From Meandrina meandrites (lineage: Eukaryota > Cnidaria > Anthozoa > Scleractinia > Meandrinidae), in assembly GCA_963693305.1 (NCBI GenBank), contig OY855904.1, positions 13,470,996 through 13,534,995 on the forward strand: DNA of 64,000 nucleotides. Reading direction: 5' to 3'. The stretch's first letter is position 1, and every line of letters starts with the position of its first letter. This document shows positions 1 through 11,683 of this stretch, piece after piece. Under the pieces are notes generated by a model. The model made no database searches. It had not been told where the DNA came from and saw only the letters and a list, made by a program, of their open reading frames with translations. The translations under genes and the position numbers were made by a program.

Positions 1-289
1 AATGCTGTTGTTGCTACTTACCCAACGCAAACCGTAAACTCACTTAATACCGACCAGTTTTACATTTACTATTTCCAGGATGGCTATTGTAGAGATTGTC
101 ATTGTCTAGGGCTAGCTATAAAAATTATTTATATTCATGTACACCTCTGCTGATTTGCTGACCTCGGTGAAACTTTTATATATTCATTTCGGGACTCCTA
201 AGGCAAACCAGGTGTTCTGTTTCTTCTCTGCACCACAATTACTATTACTTAGTTTATCAGACAAGGATCGATTCCTTAAGTTTATCTCC

Positions 290-364
290 TTATTCATTCT
301 CCTTATTCTCTTTGGAAAGGACTGCCTCATCTTTTATTTCGGTTTCATGGTTGTTTCTCTTTTT
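290..364 (-). CDS. TRPC-A terminal exon 7
   Basis: Acceptor TTTTTCTTTCAG followed by 24 codons (KKRNNHETEIKDEAVLSKEN...) and TAA. Supported by conservation: copy B has an acceptor at the same relative place and a matching peptide (EKRNNQETKMKDDTVLSKEQ...) in the same phase. Confidence 0.82.
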   Translation of the reverse strand, partial: KKRNNHETEIKDEAVLSKENKENE

Positions 365-3300
365 CTGAAAGAAAAAGTGAACGTCAGTAAGCAGGAGTCC
401 GCATGAGTTCCGATCCTTGAGGAGGATTTTAATTTCCAATTTCACTTTGCTTAAGCCAAGGAGGGAAGCCTGGGGACGAGGCAGCAGCCAATCACTAAGC
501 CTGCAAATAATTCATGAACCAATCACAACTCGCAGCAAAAACATGTATCAGCGAGCGGTTAATCGCATATGAGATGAATCACATTTGTAAGTGTCCCAGG
601 CCTTGCATGTGATTAACCAAAACAAACAAACAAACAAAGAAACAAACAAACAAATAAGTGATAATGAGTGACACATAGGACGGTATAACTCTCAGCCTGA
701 AGCTCCATGATTATCAACATATAAAATATGCAGCCACACTAGTTTGCATCAAACTCCCGGCCTTCAGTACTTAGCCGCACTGCCTTTAACACTTCATAGC
801 TTACCGTTGGCGCTTTTTTAAACCGCTTGACCACGTTTTGCAGGCCCTGTAATGTTTTTGTAACCTCCATCAGTTTATATTGTATCTCTTCTGGTGGTGG
901 GGACTCTTCGCCTGGATCCTCGTGTTGTGATTTTTCATTCGCAGAGAAGTAACGATGAATGAGATTTTTGATGACAACTCGGCGCTAGAGCAAAAGAAAA
1001 CAAAACGAGTAGGTTTTTTAATAGCTTATATTACAATACAATATAAGTTACAAACAAGAATCGGGAAGTGCGGTGGCCTAATGGCTAGCGCGCTGGACTC
1101 GGGATTGAACTGACAGGGGTCGAGCCCTGTGGTCGGGGTCATTGTGTTGTGTTACTTTTAAAGTGCCTCTCTCCACCAGGTTTATAAATGGGTACCGGCG
1201 AAATAATGCTAGGGGTTAACCCGGCCCCGCGATGGGCTAGCATACTATCCAGGGGGAAGTAGAAATACCCCTAGCCGCTAAATGCTACAGAAACCGGGCC
1301 GATGATAAACCCCGGCAAGTTTTTGTGCCACTTGGCCACTTGCCCTGGGTTAGTCGCGAGTTTTTACAGCAGCTGTTCAAAGTTAAGTGCACACTAGGAA
1401 TGATCAAACTTCAGAACGACATTTTATCAACAGTTTCAGACTCACCCTCTTCTCGTTGGTCTTAATTCTGGTGGAAACTGGTTCGCTTTCAAAACGTCCA
1501 AAGCACTGCAACAGAAAGATATTTTAAATTATATTAAAACACACCGCACGATGCTACACTCTTCTTTTATCTAAGAACGTCTAATTTGGGGCTGAGGATG
1601 GGCGTTCTTACTTTTTTTTGCGATTCGAGGCTGAAAATGTTCTTAAGACATTCTTAAGTTACATGTCATAAGTATAAGTTGGGCTACAAACAGAGGTGTT
1701 CTACATAGCATATCATGCAATAAGAAAACAACATCATTAATGTTAAGGTATTTTCTTTTAAGCATTGGGTTATTTGCACTGTTACACCATAGTTTTGCGT
1801 TTATTTTTACTGCTCATTTAACAAGAAATTAAAACAAATTCATGGGCAAAATAAAGACGTTCTCGAACTCTCAGCCTGGGGTATGTTCTAAGCATGTTCT
1901 GAAAGCTTTGGTAAATCTCAGCCTCAACGTTCTTATAAAAAAAGAACATGTTTGTCAAAATAAGTGAAAAATGAAATAAACGCATGAATAAATTAATGAC
2001 CTTTAACACTCCCTCTATAAACTGTTCAGGTATGTTATGAGAGGCTAAGTCAGATAATGGATCAATGAAAGAGCTGAGGCGCAACTAATTTATCCCAAGA
2101 GGTTTAGCACCAGCTTTTGCACACAGACTATAACTGCCCTCAGACGAAGACTTACTTTTCCAAGCCAGTGGTATCGTCTTGCAAGCCAGTGAACTCCCAT
2201 AACAGCCTTTTCGACAGGAAACAGGTTGAACGGAGGCGGGAGGACACTGATCTCACTGACGTAATACATCCAGACGCGGGTGCGCGCAAATTTGAACTTA
2301 ATGTCTTTCTCCTCCTGTAAAAAGATCAGAGTTAAAAGGCATTGTTATTTATTTTTAACAAGAAAAATTAAAAGTAATGTTATTCGACGTTTCTCTGTTG
2401 AACGGAAGTTATTTACAGATGCATGCGTAGTACATTTACATAATATCACACATACTGGAATGCCATTTAATGATATTCAAAACTCAACTCTTTTGACAGC
2501 TTTGACATTCAAAGAACTTCGATCGTGAAAATGATGGTAGAAACATCGAATAACATTACTTTTATTTTTCTTGTTAAATGCTTTTAGTTTTTAAATTGTC
2601 AAACACTTTTATCATGAGCCTTTTGAGGCCCGGGAGATAATTGGGAGACCACTCCTGTGTATTTGACATTAAATAAATTACCTTTAAGATGGAAATACAT
2701 CACGATACTCTTACAATCCCAGGAACGTTCCACAAATTTACCCATTATAATCTCTTTCTTGATATCTTTGGTTTGAAATATATAAATATTTTTGACATTA
2801 TTTGATATGGGACTCCTATACAAGTACTGTATAGTATTTCCCGTTTGTTGTCAAGACAAAACATGCCATGACATGCGAAGAAAACGCAAGTTATGTAATT
2901 ATATTATAACAGACGAACGAGCAATTAATGCTACAGGCTTGGCGCGCATCACTAAAAGAAACTTACAGCCACTTTCTTGAAGGTGTTACTGAGCATGGCA
3001 ATCAGCAGGTTTAATGCAACCAACACAGAAGTGAGGCTGTACGTTGCGAACAGTAAATGACCAGTGACTTCAGTTATCTGAGCGTTTTCACTGGTGTCGA
3101 AAGCCGACATATCCACATGTCCGAACAATGCCCAAAATAAGGTGCCAAATGCTCCCTCGATTCTGTGAAAAGAACGAAAGAAAGATGTTTTTATTCAGCG
3201 GTTTCCCATGATTCTCTTTAAACACATCTAGTCAACCACAACAAACAGAAATAACAAAGAACCAATTAGAACTCAATGCTAAACAGTGAACCAGTGCCAA

Positions 3301-6300
3301 GCGCGGGAAACCGCGCGTCAGCCAAGTCACGATTGGTTTCGATCTTGATCCTGATTGGTGGAAAATAAAGCAGGTTTGTTCTTATGTCACACAACATGTT
3401 ACACAACCTTTAGAAAGACAGTTAGAGAGCTCAGCCAATGCAAAACTAAAGCAAACTGATAAAATTTTATTGCGCATTCCTTGCAATTGATCAAGGGAAG
3501 GAAACAATTTTACCCTGTAGGTGCTGTTCAGTTTGCTTTCTAACGTTATTTGCTTTGTAAACCTGTTTCCATCTGCTTTGTGGATAATTGGTACGAATTG
3601 GTCGAATGAAAGAGTTTTCCTCGTTATGGAATCATTTATCGTTTTGGTATTATACAAAATACGGGCAATTTGTCGTGTACACGTACTTAAGAGTACACAA
3701 GTTAGGTTTTGGATTGGGAAGTTTTGAGGAGGCTTACACAAAAAAAAACTGCCTCCAAAATTGGTAATTGGCGTTTTCCAACCGACTAAAATTCCCCGAA
3801 ATTTCAGAACGCGAGCGAAGGGTTTGGAAATTTCCTGGAAAAGTTTCCAGAAAATCTGTAAACTGTCGAATTTCGTAATGCAAACAATTCAACCAAAACT
3901 TTCAAAAGTTCCTGAAGCAAAAGCGAATTGAAGTTGTCCTCTTTTTCGAAAATGTCGGAGATAATTTTCAGTGTGGAATTAACAATGAACCGGACTACTG
4001 TTCTATTCGCTATTGGAAATTTCAGGACATCCGAACTGAAACTTTTGGTCGAATGAAAATTGCTCAACGATGTCTGTTTTTGTTTGTGGCGTGTAAGACT
4101 ATCATGCCCAAACTCACACTTAGCTATTAACATCTTACCTTTCGAAGGCGTGGTTTGCTGTGCTGTTGCTATTCTTTGTGACTTGTGCTGAGGTCTGCAC
4201 GTACTGTGAATACAGTTTTCTCATAGCAAGAGCAAACGAACAAACGTTGAGGGCAAAAAGCACGAAAAACTTCATAATATCTTTGCCCATATTCATGAGC
4301 GATAAGTGAAGGGGTCCCAGAGTGGAGTTCACTTGGAGAACATGTGAAGCTTCAAAGAAAGTCAGAACCACTGCAAAGGAGTAGAAACTGTTGGATAACA
4401 GCAGGAGGTGGTATGGGGCGAGTGACGTAGAACCCAGTAGCTGGCGAACATGCACGGTCCATTCACCTGAATCCGAGGCCATGAATGCGTAGCCTATGAT
4501 CCAGAGGACAGCAGCAATAACGTAACACATAATCATGGGTATCACAGCGAGGTGCCACCACTCTGAAAAGTATCGCTCCTTGCCTTGGTGTAGAGCTTGT
4601 TTGACTTCCTGAACTGTTATTCCTATCACCCAGATTCCAAGGATAACAGCTAAGAAAATAGGGATGCAGTATTAAAAATGTTTTCTCTCATGCTCTGAAC
4701 TAAAAAGAATCCATAACTCAACATCGCGCAAGAGTGGGTAGCATTTACGTTTTCCTTACTGAATGAAAACATTGTCTTACAACTTGGATTGATAATTCAA
4801 ACAATGCTAGTTATTCTCCGTCCATGGTTGAAGACTGTACGGACCGTTTCCACAGCCGTAAGTCGTGTATTTTTTTGCTTTGGAAAGCACGCAAAATCAA
4901 AATTTGCAGCTGAAACGAGTGCCATATAATAAATTACTTACTTACCTACCTTGCTCGAGCCGTACTGAGGAACATTGGCCAATATTCCCCAAAAATAAAA
5001 TAAAACAAAATAAAATAAAATATATAAATCGACTTTGTTGGGCTACTGACTTGCACTTCACTTGTCAGATGTTAAATGGATATTTATTCATCCTTGCTCT
5101 GAATCTTTTTTATGTTTAGTTTCTTATATCTCTTTGTGTACAAAATTTATGTAAATCTTGCATTTTGGTTAATAAAGCATTGAAAAACTAAAACATTGTC
5201 CATCCTCGGAGTTCCAGGGGCAGTTAGTCGGGGCAACGCACGAAGTGACTCTGAAGTTGGTGATCGCCGATTGGGCAAAATAATACAAACGATTTTTTTG
5301 CTCAATCAGGAGCCAGCATTCGCAGAGCCGCTTGGAAATGTCTGGAGAGACTCGTTTCCCAGGGGCTCTTAAACTTTTATAGAAAACTTTCGCCGCTACG
5401 ATTTCTGCCCGGTTTACTTCGTTTTGCCCCGACTAACTACCCCTGGGTCTCTGATAATAAACATTGTCAAGCGTATAACCAATCTTTTGAAAATCAAACA
5501 TTAAGCAGGACACCTACTCAATGGCGACAAACGTAAAAACGAGTCATATTTATCCTGGAAGGCTGACATTGTCACCAAAACCATAAACCAGAGAACAGAG
5601 GAGGCCTGGCTCATCAGCTTGAACAGCGGTATCTTCAGCTTCTTTGTAACTCGGTTGGTTGGAGTGAGCATATATACCACCATGCACAGCGGCATAACAA
5701 GGGTGTACAACATCACCAGGACAAGTTTTATGGGAAATGACAGCTGGTGCCATCCTGATGTACCCTTATACACAACTGAATTCAGCATTACTTGGCTGTA
5801 AGGATGAGCTATAAACTAGGAAATGCGTGTAAAAATTAAAACCTTTGAACGCAGACAGCTTGATTTGTCTGTAGCCGGATCTCTTGTTTAAACTGCAAGT
5901 GCAAGTCTTCACTTTAAACTAAACCAAAAGTGACTGCAAATCTAGCCTGTTCCAGGCGTTCGGTTATTGGGGGGGGGGGGGGGGGGGGGGGGCAGCGCGA
6001 AAAACGACGGTCGAAAAATGAGGGGGGGGGTGGGGTGTGGGGAGAAAGCGAGAACGAGAAGGAATGCGTTCCTTCGCTTCTCGTCTTAGTCCCCTCGCCA
6101 TTTTCCGCTCGCCGTTTGTCACGCAATCACGAATTTCGCGCTGCTCCCCACTAACCGAACGTCTGGGACACTGGGACAGGCTATTGCAAATCTAGCAAAA
6201 GGGTAAATTATAAACAGTTATTGGATGAAGTTTTTGTGATATCCAAAGTAATCAAGGTCGAGATAAGGTTAACAGCCAAAGCCGAAGGCTGAGGCTGATA

Positions 6301-9300
6301 ACACTTACAGAGACCTTGATTATTCCGGATATCACAAAAACTGATAATTGTTTTATTATACATAGAATAAAAAAAACAAAGACAAACGCACTGTTGAAGA
6401 AGCGAATCGACGAGAAATGTTTTTACTTCGCTGTGTGCGAGATGCCACTGACCGTCCGTGAACTTGACATTCTCTTGGAAATCATGCATTGCGCGCAAAG
6501 CTGATTAGTGAATAATCTGTAGGTTGCGCTGATTCCTAGAATTAACTGCAGGCTCTTAGCCAATGAGAAGACAGATAGTAACTGCAATGTATAACAATTA
6601 TAATTATTGGCCTATATTTCGATAAGCAGAACTAAAGCCCTTTTCAAGGCTAGAGTTATCGCCCTAGAATAATATGAAGAAACGTCCGAATAAATTCATG
6701 ACTAGATATTCAATCCAATGAAATAAACTAAGGCGAAAACACAATATTTCGGTTCTATTACAAAACCATCATCAGGTGTGAGATACAAGAACAGGCTCAG
6801 GCCCGTGTTTAGTTCCACTCCGTTCATTTTGATGTACAATGCCTCTTTGAATAATAATAACAGATTCCAGTTAGACTCAATGTCGATGATGGAGGACACA
6901 TGGAAGTTCTGTTGCGAATATTTTTCGAGAAAAAATTATAAGTATTTGAATTTGATTGTTGTTGTTCAGAGGAAGGATGAGACGGAGGATTAAATAAACT
7001 TTTGATGTGTTGGAAGTTTGGGCAGTTGTTTAGGTGTGACTGACAAAATACAGCGCTATCTTTGTTACGACTGTGTTCTAGTGTTCTTTCAAACAAAGTT
7101 CTTTCTGTTTTTCCAATATAAAGCCGGGACAATTGAATTAATACACTACATAGGATTTCCTTAGAAAAGGTGTTTAGATCCTTCGTGTTCGTGACGAAGG
7201 AAATTTTTGTGGTCTTGTTCGTTACGCGGAAGTCCACGCTTTTAGTGATGAAACATCTACGGATCTTCCTGATGCAAGACTTGATTCGCCAAACTTCCTT
7301 CTCATCTTCGGACTTTCCTTCATATTATTCTATCTGAAACTGACAGTGGGCCCTGGAGTATCACTCTAGGTCTTGCTTTCTGCCAGTTTTGCAATCAATT
7401 TGCAATTGGTTTTGAAAGCATGGTTCCATATCAGGATAAATGACATCTTATTAAAAAGAACGAAAACCTAGCCGAGAACTAAATCCTTGCCTCAGGCTTG
7501 GAATGACGTTTATAAAAATAACTTAATAACGTCCGTCTTTTGTTCTTTTAACAAAACCTCTATTCTGAATTGAAACCTTGCCTCCGGCCTGGACTGACCT
7601 TTATTATTAAAATAACTTAATAACGTCCGTCTTTTGTTCTAGAATTTAACAAAACCTCTATTCTGAAGCAAAACCTTGACTTGGGAAGTATTTTTTTTGG
7701 TTTGTATGTCTCATATTTGTCTTTCTGTTATTTATTCCATTGTCGCCTTTGTTTACAAGTGTTGTTAAGCGCAAGGAACTGAAACGACAATACCAAAAAT
7801 ATTTAAAACACGCTTCAGCTTTTACAGATGAGTTTAAAAATTCCAACATTCCGATCAAAGGGCTTCGTTACGGATGACACATTTTGAAAACTGCAGCCTG
7901 AATTTGTCAAGCCGGTAATTTGTCGTGATTGTCATTCAATTTTAACCATCTTTGTTCTATTCTGGTTTGTTTTTACCTCACTGACATCTTTCTAACTTTG
8001 TAAACTATTCATTTGAAATTTAAAGGTAACTTTGTACATCGTAAAGATGGCACATTTCTTTGCCTAACAAGTTAGACATAATTAGGTTTGGGGTTCTTGG
8101 CATTTTAGCAATGCTTCAGTGCCCGGGAAGGGAGGCGGTACTTGGAAATTTTAATTTTCGCACATTCCAAACAACCTGATTACGATGAGCAGAAAGATAT
8201 AAATTTGACACAACTTTCCCCAATTTAGCGACCCTATCTCAGACTAGAAGGCCAAAATTGGAACCTGAACGTCTAAAAATGGGACCCAATCCAGCAACAC
8301 CTATGGCTTATAAATGTAATATTCTCCCAACCCCCAACCCCCGAGCTTCTTTAATTCCCTGTTTTCCTGTTGACCAATATATTTTCTTGTTATTTTGTTT
8401 ATTTATTTGCTTTATTTTTGCTCACCGCGCTGAAGATTTTTAAGTGACTTAAACAAAATAGAATTGCTGATATTAGACTTAGTGTTCACTTAGTTTTTTT
8501 AGGTTTGTGGCTCTAGCTGTGTATTGAGCCCTTCAGTCGTTTTTATATTTTTCAACTTTGAATTTGTCGAAAGTACTTCAGAAAATTACAGAGTTAGTTA
8601 TAGTGATTGTAAACATACGTAATCGAACGATAACCTTTGTTTCATATGCAAGCGTGAACGGAATGCTTATTAATTAACATTGAATTAAATTCATTATCAC
8701 TTAAATCTTGGAAACCGCAGTTGTAACAGTTGCGGAGATTAGACGAAAATTAGAAATGTTTAAATTTCCTGAGTTAAAAAGAATCGGAAAATAACTTTGA
8801 GGCCGTCAAGAAACCTTTTCGCCTCAGGTAATGCCACCCCGTGAAACACTGAACAGTTGTGCTGTTCAGAGGTTCCGAGATAAGGGTAAACATACAGTTA
8901 AATACATGCAAACAGACGACATAGACGACGGCTATGATTTTAAATAAAAAAAAGTAAATCCAAGGTATTCAAAGAAAAATCAAAGGTATTGGACTTTAAC
9001 TTACCTTGATGTTCTGATGTTTTATGGCAAGGTTAAGGACGCGTAATCTCTGCTCTTTTACTTTCAAGTGTGCATCTTCTGTCATCTTTTCAAGTTCTGG
9101 CATGTCCATAACAGCAGCAATTTCTTCAAGATTTCTGCATTCATCAAGCAGCTTAATCGCGAAATTTTCACATTGGACTGATAGAGCTCGATATTCATCA
9201 CGAAACTCATCTTCACTGAATCCCAGTTCCTTCAATTTCTTTTTCAAAACTATAGATCGGAAAAGCGGGTCGCTGGCTGTATGTTCCGCCTTCCTCAAAC

Positions 9301-10063
9301 CCCAGTGCTTACTTTCGTGTAGGAATAGGTGTGATATATACAGAGGGCTTGCTAAAGCTCTGTAAGTGTTTAACTTTACCAAAGAATCTTTCAGCCTGGC
9401 CATCGATTCCTTTTCATTTCGTTCGGTGGCATCTTGAGCTTTTTGTGTTTGCGGATCTTCAACTTTGTAGCCTTTGCTCACGAGGAATTCAACTATTTCG
9501 TAGTTTCCGTTCGTCACTGCCAAGCCGAGGGGCGTCAGAAATTCGTCAAACATCCCTGAGGAGCTCCTCTTCGTCGCTACCTGACTTCTGTCGATGGAAT
9601 TTACAGTGGAAATTTTCCGATTTGAATCGTACGCCACCAGCATCCTTACGCACTGCAGTGAATTATTCCTAACAGCTTGAAACAAGCCTGAACCAATTTC
9701 CGCCTTATTCTTCAAGAGCGTCTGGACGATATCGATGGCTTCGTTTTCAATCGCTATTTGCAATGCTGTTTCTCCGTTAGTATTTTTGCAGTTGACGTCG
9801 ACGTGTTTGGTGCGGATTAAGTTCTGAACTGCTTCTTTGTTACCGCTTCGAACAGCTTCAAAAAATGCTTCCTCATCTACGCTCAAGGGACCAAGCAGCA
9901 GTTCCGTTTCGTCCATTTCAATTGTAGTTGTAGAGCTTTGCTGCGGCGAAAATAAAACATTTCTACTGTTCGATATCTCTTCTCCTTCAGTAGAGGCAGA
10001 CATTCTGCCACTCATAGTCAAGATAGAAGTCCTGCGGACTGTTCGATGCGCAAAGCAAGCCAC
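290..10063 (-). CDS. TRPC-type cation channel, copy A (7 exons, 825 aa)
   Basis: Spliced gene; exons 10063-9005, 5815-5518, 4649-4139, 3162-2967, 2314-2156, 984-805, 364-290. All junctions are GT-AG and keep frame. Exon 1 holds about four ankyrin repeats (residues ~62-204) and a TRP_2 domain (~232-296, motif NTYRALASPLYISHLFL). Exons 2-4 give the six-helix channel: an S2-S3 region with WWHLAVIPMIM, an S4-S5 linker LGPLHLSL, pore motif TLFWALFGHVDM and S6 ALNLLIAMLSNTF. Exon 5 gives the TRP box (KFKFARTRVWM) and PPPFNL. Family knowledge: TRPC proteins form tetrameric Ca2+-permeable plasma-membrane channels, usually downstream of PLC. The activating stimulus here is unknown. Length fits a short TRPC. 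The start at 10063 is the first ATG of the open frame; M17 is an alternative. Recent tandem partner of the copy at 14897-21492. Confidence 0.93.
805..984 (-). CDS. TRPC-A exon 6 (cytosolic C-terminal helix region)
   Basis: Acceptor CTCTAG, 60 codons beginning RRVVIKNLIHRYF, then an acidic linker rich in Glu, Pro and Ser and a possible amphipathic helix (LMEVTKTLQGLQNVVKRF). Donor ACG|GTAAGC, phase 0. Same length and frame in copy B. Confidence 0.9.
1066..1330 (+). repeat. tRNA-derived SINE in TRPC-A intron
   Basis: Starts GTGCGGTGGCCTAATGGC (A-box-like), followed by GGTCGAGCCC (B-box-like), then a non-tRNA body. Copies of the same family appear at 25,770-25,985 (reverse) and probably 61,194. 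Confidence 0.65.
2156..2314 (-). CDS. TRPC-A exon 5 (TRP box)
   Basis: Acceptor TTTTTACAG, then codons for EEKDIKFKFARTRVWM; PPPFNL follows. Donor AAA|GTAAGT. The usual Trp of the TRP box (xWKFAR) is Phe here. Confidence 0.93.
2967..3162 (-). CDS. TRPC-A exon 4 (pore helix and S6)
   Basis: Acceptor TTTTCACAG, donor GCT|GTAAGT. Encodes RIEGAFGTLFWALFGHVDM and S6 ending FKKVA. The LFW triplet is the conserved TRPC pore-helix motif. Confidence 0.94.
4139..4649 (-). CDS. TRPC-A exon 3 (S2 to S5)
   Basis: Acceptor TTTTCTTAG. The joined codon ACT gives ...SPLTVILGIWVIG. Encodes S2, S3 (WWHLAVIPMIM...), S4 and the linker LGPLHLSLMNMGKDIMKF, then S5 and a pre-pore loop with NxS/T sites. Donor AG|GTAAGA, phase 2. 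This is the exon whose orphan fragments occur at 11.7-12.4 and 23.8-24.0 kb. Confidence 0.95.
5209..5453. mobile_element. MITE in TRPC-A intron 2
   Basis: CCAGGGGCAGTTAGTCGGGGCAA near the left end (quoted in part) is matched by the inverse GCCCCGACTAACTACCCCTGG at the right. The equivalent intron of TRPC-B is only 128 bp, so this and adjoining sequence is an insertion specific to copy A. Confidence 0.7.
5518..5815 (-). CDS. TRPC-A exon 2 (pre-S1 and S1)
   Basis: Starts after CCTAG with codons for FIAHPYSQ, the TRPC 'VAHPxxQ' block before the membrane domain, then two hydrophobic segments. Donor GTAGGT, phase 1. The intron to exon 3 is 868 bp here but only 128 bp in copy B, because of inserted repeats. 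Confidence 0.93.
5946..6184. mobile_element. Short insertion with 11-bp direct repeats and G-tract
   Basis: Flanked by TGCAAATCTAG at 5935-5945 and again at 6185-6195; TRPC-B has this site once (near 18418) without the insert. Ends CCTGTTCCAG and CTGGGACAGG are inverted. Holds a run of about 24 G. Confidence 0.75.
6208..6585. mobile_element. Copy-A-specific palindromic insertion
   Basis: GTGATATCC ... AATCAAGGTC is mirrored by GACCTTGATTATTCCGGATATCAC. The whole ~380-bp block is missing from the aligned intron of TRPC-B. No coding content. Confidence 0.55.
6668..7365 (-). mobile_element. Penelope-like element fragment with GIY-YIG endonuclease
   Basis: The minus-strand peptide at 7237-6824 contains RLYIGKTERTLFERTLEHSR and a later CQSHLNNCPNF, as in the GIY-YIG domain of Penelope-like elements (known family: RT plus C-terminal GIY-YIG). 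The reverse transcriptase is missing. The fragment sits in intron 1 of TRPC-A. The matching intron of TRPC-B (near 18490-18515) lacks it, and the flanking sequence continues on both sides, so it inserted after, or was lost since, the duplication. Confidence 0.7.
7483..7672. repeat. Intronic tandem repeat (two ~95-bp units), TRPC-A
   Basis: Two units built on CCTTGCCTC ... AAAATAACTTAATAACGTCC ... AACAAAACCTCTATTCTGAA. The same repeat is in intron 1 of TRPC-B at ~18,662-18,842, so it predates the duplication. Confidence 0.75.
9005..10063 (-). CDS. TRPC-A exon 1 (ankyrin repeats + TRP_2)
   Basis: 353 codons ending in phase 0 at ATCAAG|GTAAGT. It carries the ankyrin repeats and the TRP_2 domain. 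It lacks the Cys-rich zinc motif that TRPC-C has after the last ankyrin repeat; the equivalent stretch here is a charged linker (residues ~203-223). Confidence 0.95.
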
Positions 10064-10269
10064 GTATCAGTGAGTCAGTTGGTCTATGGATGGATAAGCG
10101 GATCTGCTGGGATTTGTATATGGAACTGATATTTTTTTACGGTTGACTAGCATGTGTAGGTCTACTTGTAAATTTAATTAGTGCTTCATTTGCGTAATGC
10201 ATGCATCAATTATTATTCAAAACACTTTATCTTTAGCTATAAAAAATTGCGATAAAATATTTCGAAACA

Positions 10270-10420
10270 TATTAAGAAAGTTAAAAGTTTGTTAAAAACG
10301 ACGACGTTTCGACGTTAGGCTAACGTCATTATCAAGTCAAAATGAAAGTTGATAAAAATGTATAAATAGTAATTCAAAACAATAGTTCAATAGATGTGTT
10401 AAAATGTTGAAATTAAACAA
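10270..10420. mobile_element. Penelope-like element terminal fragment (tentative)
   Basis: Sequence such as ACGACGTTTCGACGTTAGGC and AACGTCATTATCAAGTC resembles the 'pseudo-LTR' of Penelope-like elements. There is no coding part here. It lies just upstream of TRPC-A exon 1. Confidence 0.4.
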
Positions 10421-10952
10421 AGAGTTTCGCACGGATGGAGTCCGTTTGCGTGTTTAAGCTCGGATTCCGTTCCTTTATGCTAAGCATCTCGTAGACGAGG
10501 CAATCAAATTTCCCTTGGCACTTTCGGAGAATTCGAAACTGGCTTTTGTTGAGGAGGCTTTTGTCCCCGTGGGCTTCCAAAAGGTGTTTTCCAATCGCCG
10601 AGTCGCGAAGCGACGACCGCGAGTGACGAAGTCGCGAGAGGGCGACTTGTCCCGCTTGAAGGATTTTGAATCACGTTTTCCGCCAAAAGCAAGAGGTATC
10701 AATTATCAATTATCAGGGGGCGGTCCTTCTGCGAGCGCGTGACTGAACTAACAGAAGTCAAGTTTCAAGAATTCTTGTTTGTGATGGCCGAAAGTAGCGC
10801 GGGGGTCAACTCCGACCAAAACCATCACGCGAGTTTCGGTTTCTCCTGGCTCAAAAGAGCAAATTTGTTTCCTTTGCGCTAAGGAAGCTATAAAAAACGA
10901 TTATAAACGAAGACTGATCGGCTCAGGTGGGCGAAAAAACAAAGCTTGCTTA

Positions 10953-11222
10953 GACCTGGAAATCCTTGCCGGACGGCAGTGGCGTTTGTAGAAATTGTGG
11001 CGACAAAAACAAGACGGTAGTCAAGAAAGTGAATCCGTCTCGCATGTAGTACAGTGCAAACGGTGCCAATTCAAATGTTAGGCTTTTGCCCGCTCCCGTA
11101 GGCGCAGAAACGAAAACATCTTTTCCGCAAAGATACGCTTCTATGGCCTGTTGTTGATATTATTTCAACTCGTATCCCGTGATCTGCTGAGCAATTTTCA
11201 ACGCTTCATTCACTGTCCGCAT
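10953..11222 (-). pseudogene. RecQ-like DEAD-box helicase fragment
   Basis: The minus frame reads MRTVNEALKIAQQITGYELK, a TAA stop, then YQQQAIEAYLCGKDVF, VSAPTGAGKSLTFELAP. That is the Q-motif region followed by Walker A (APTGAGKS). Only this N-terminal piece is present and it has an in-frame stop, so it is a relic. Such helicase debris is often carried by transposable elements. Confidence 0.7.
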
Positions 11223-11683
11223 GATGTGACCTCGCCGTGACAAGAAATGACGCGTGAAGAAGCACCGATTTACATTTGAATGATAGTTTATTTGAATTCT
11301 CAACTCTGATTGGCCGCGGACATAATTTATTCACCGACCCGTTTTTGGGTCGGTAAAATTGGCGCGCTGCAAGTTGGAAAAGTCCTTCGTACGTGACATA
11401 CCTAAACCGCGCGTCGAAGGACTTTGTGAAAGTCTACGCTATCAGTTACGAGTGATGTTTTTTAAAAAAAAGAATGGAAGTTGTCTTCTTTGCCAAAAAA
11501 GTCCGAGAAAAATTTTTATTGCGGAACAATGAACCGGAAGTACTGTTCTATTCGTTATTGGGAATTTCTAGAAATCCGAACTGAAACTTTTGGTCGAATG
11601 AAAATTGCTCAACGATGTCTGTTTTTGCGTGTGGCATGCAAGACAACCTTGCCCAACCTTACACTAAGCTGTTAACATCCTAC

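Noticed and set aside
5930..6154. Glycine- and proline-rich open frames on both strands
   Set aside because: They are created by the poly-G and purine tracts of the short inserted element.
9024..10073. Several open frames antisense to TRPC-A exon 1, repeated at TRPC-B exon 1
   Set aside because: Conserved only because the coding strand is conserved; codon pattern fits the minus strand.
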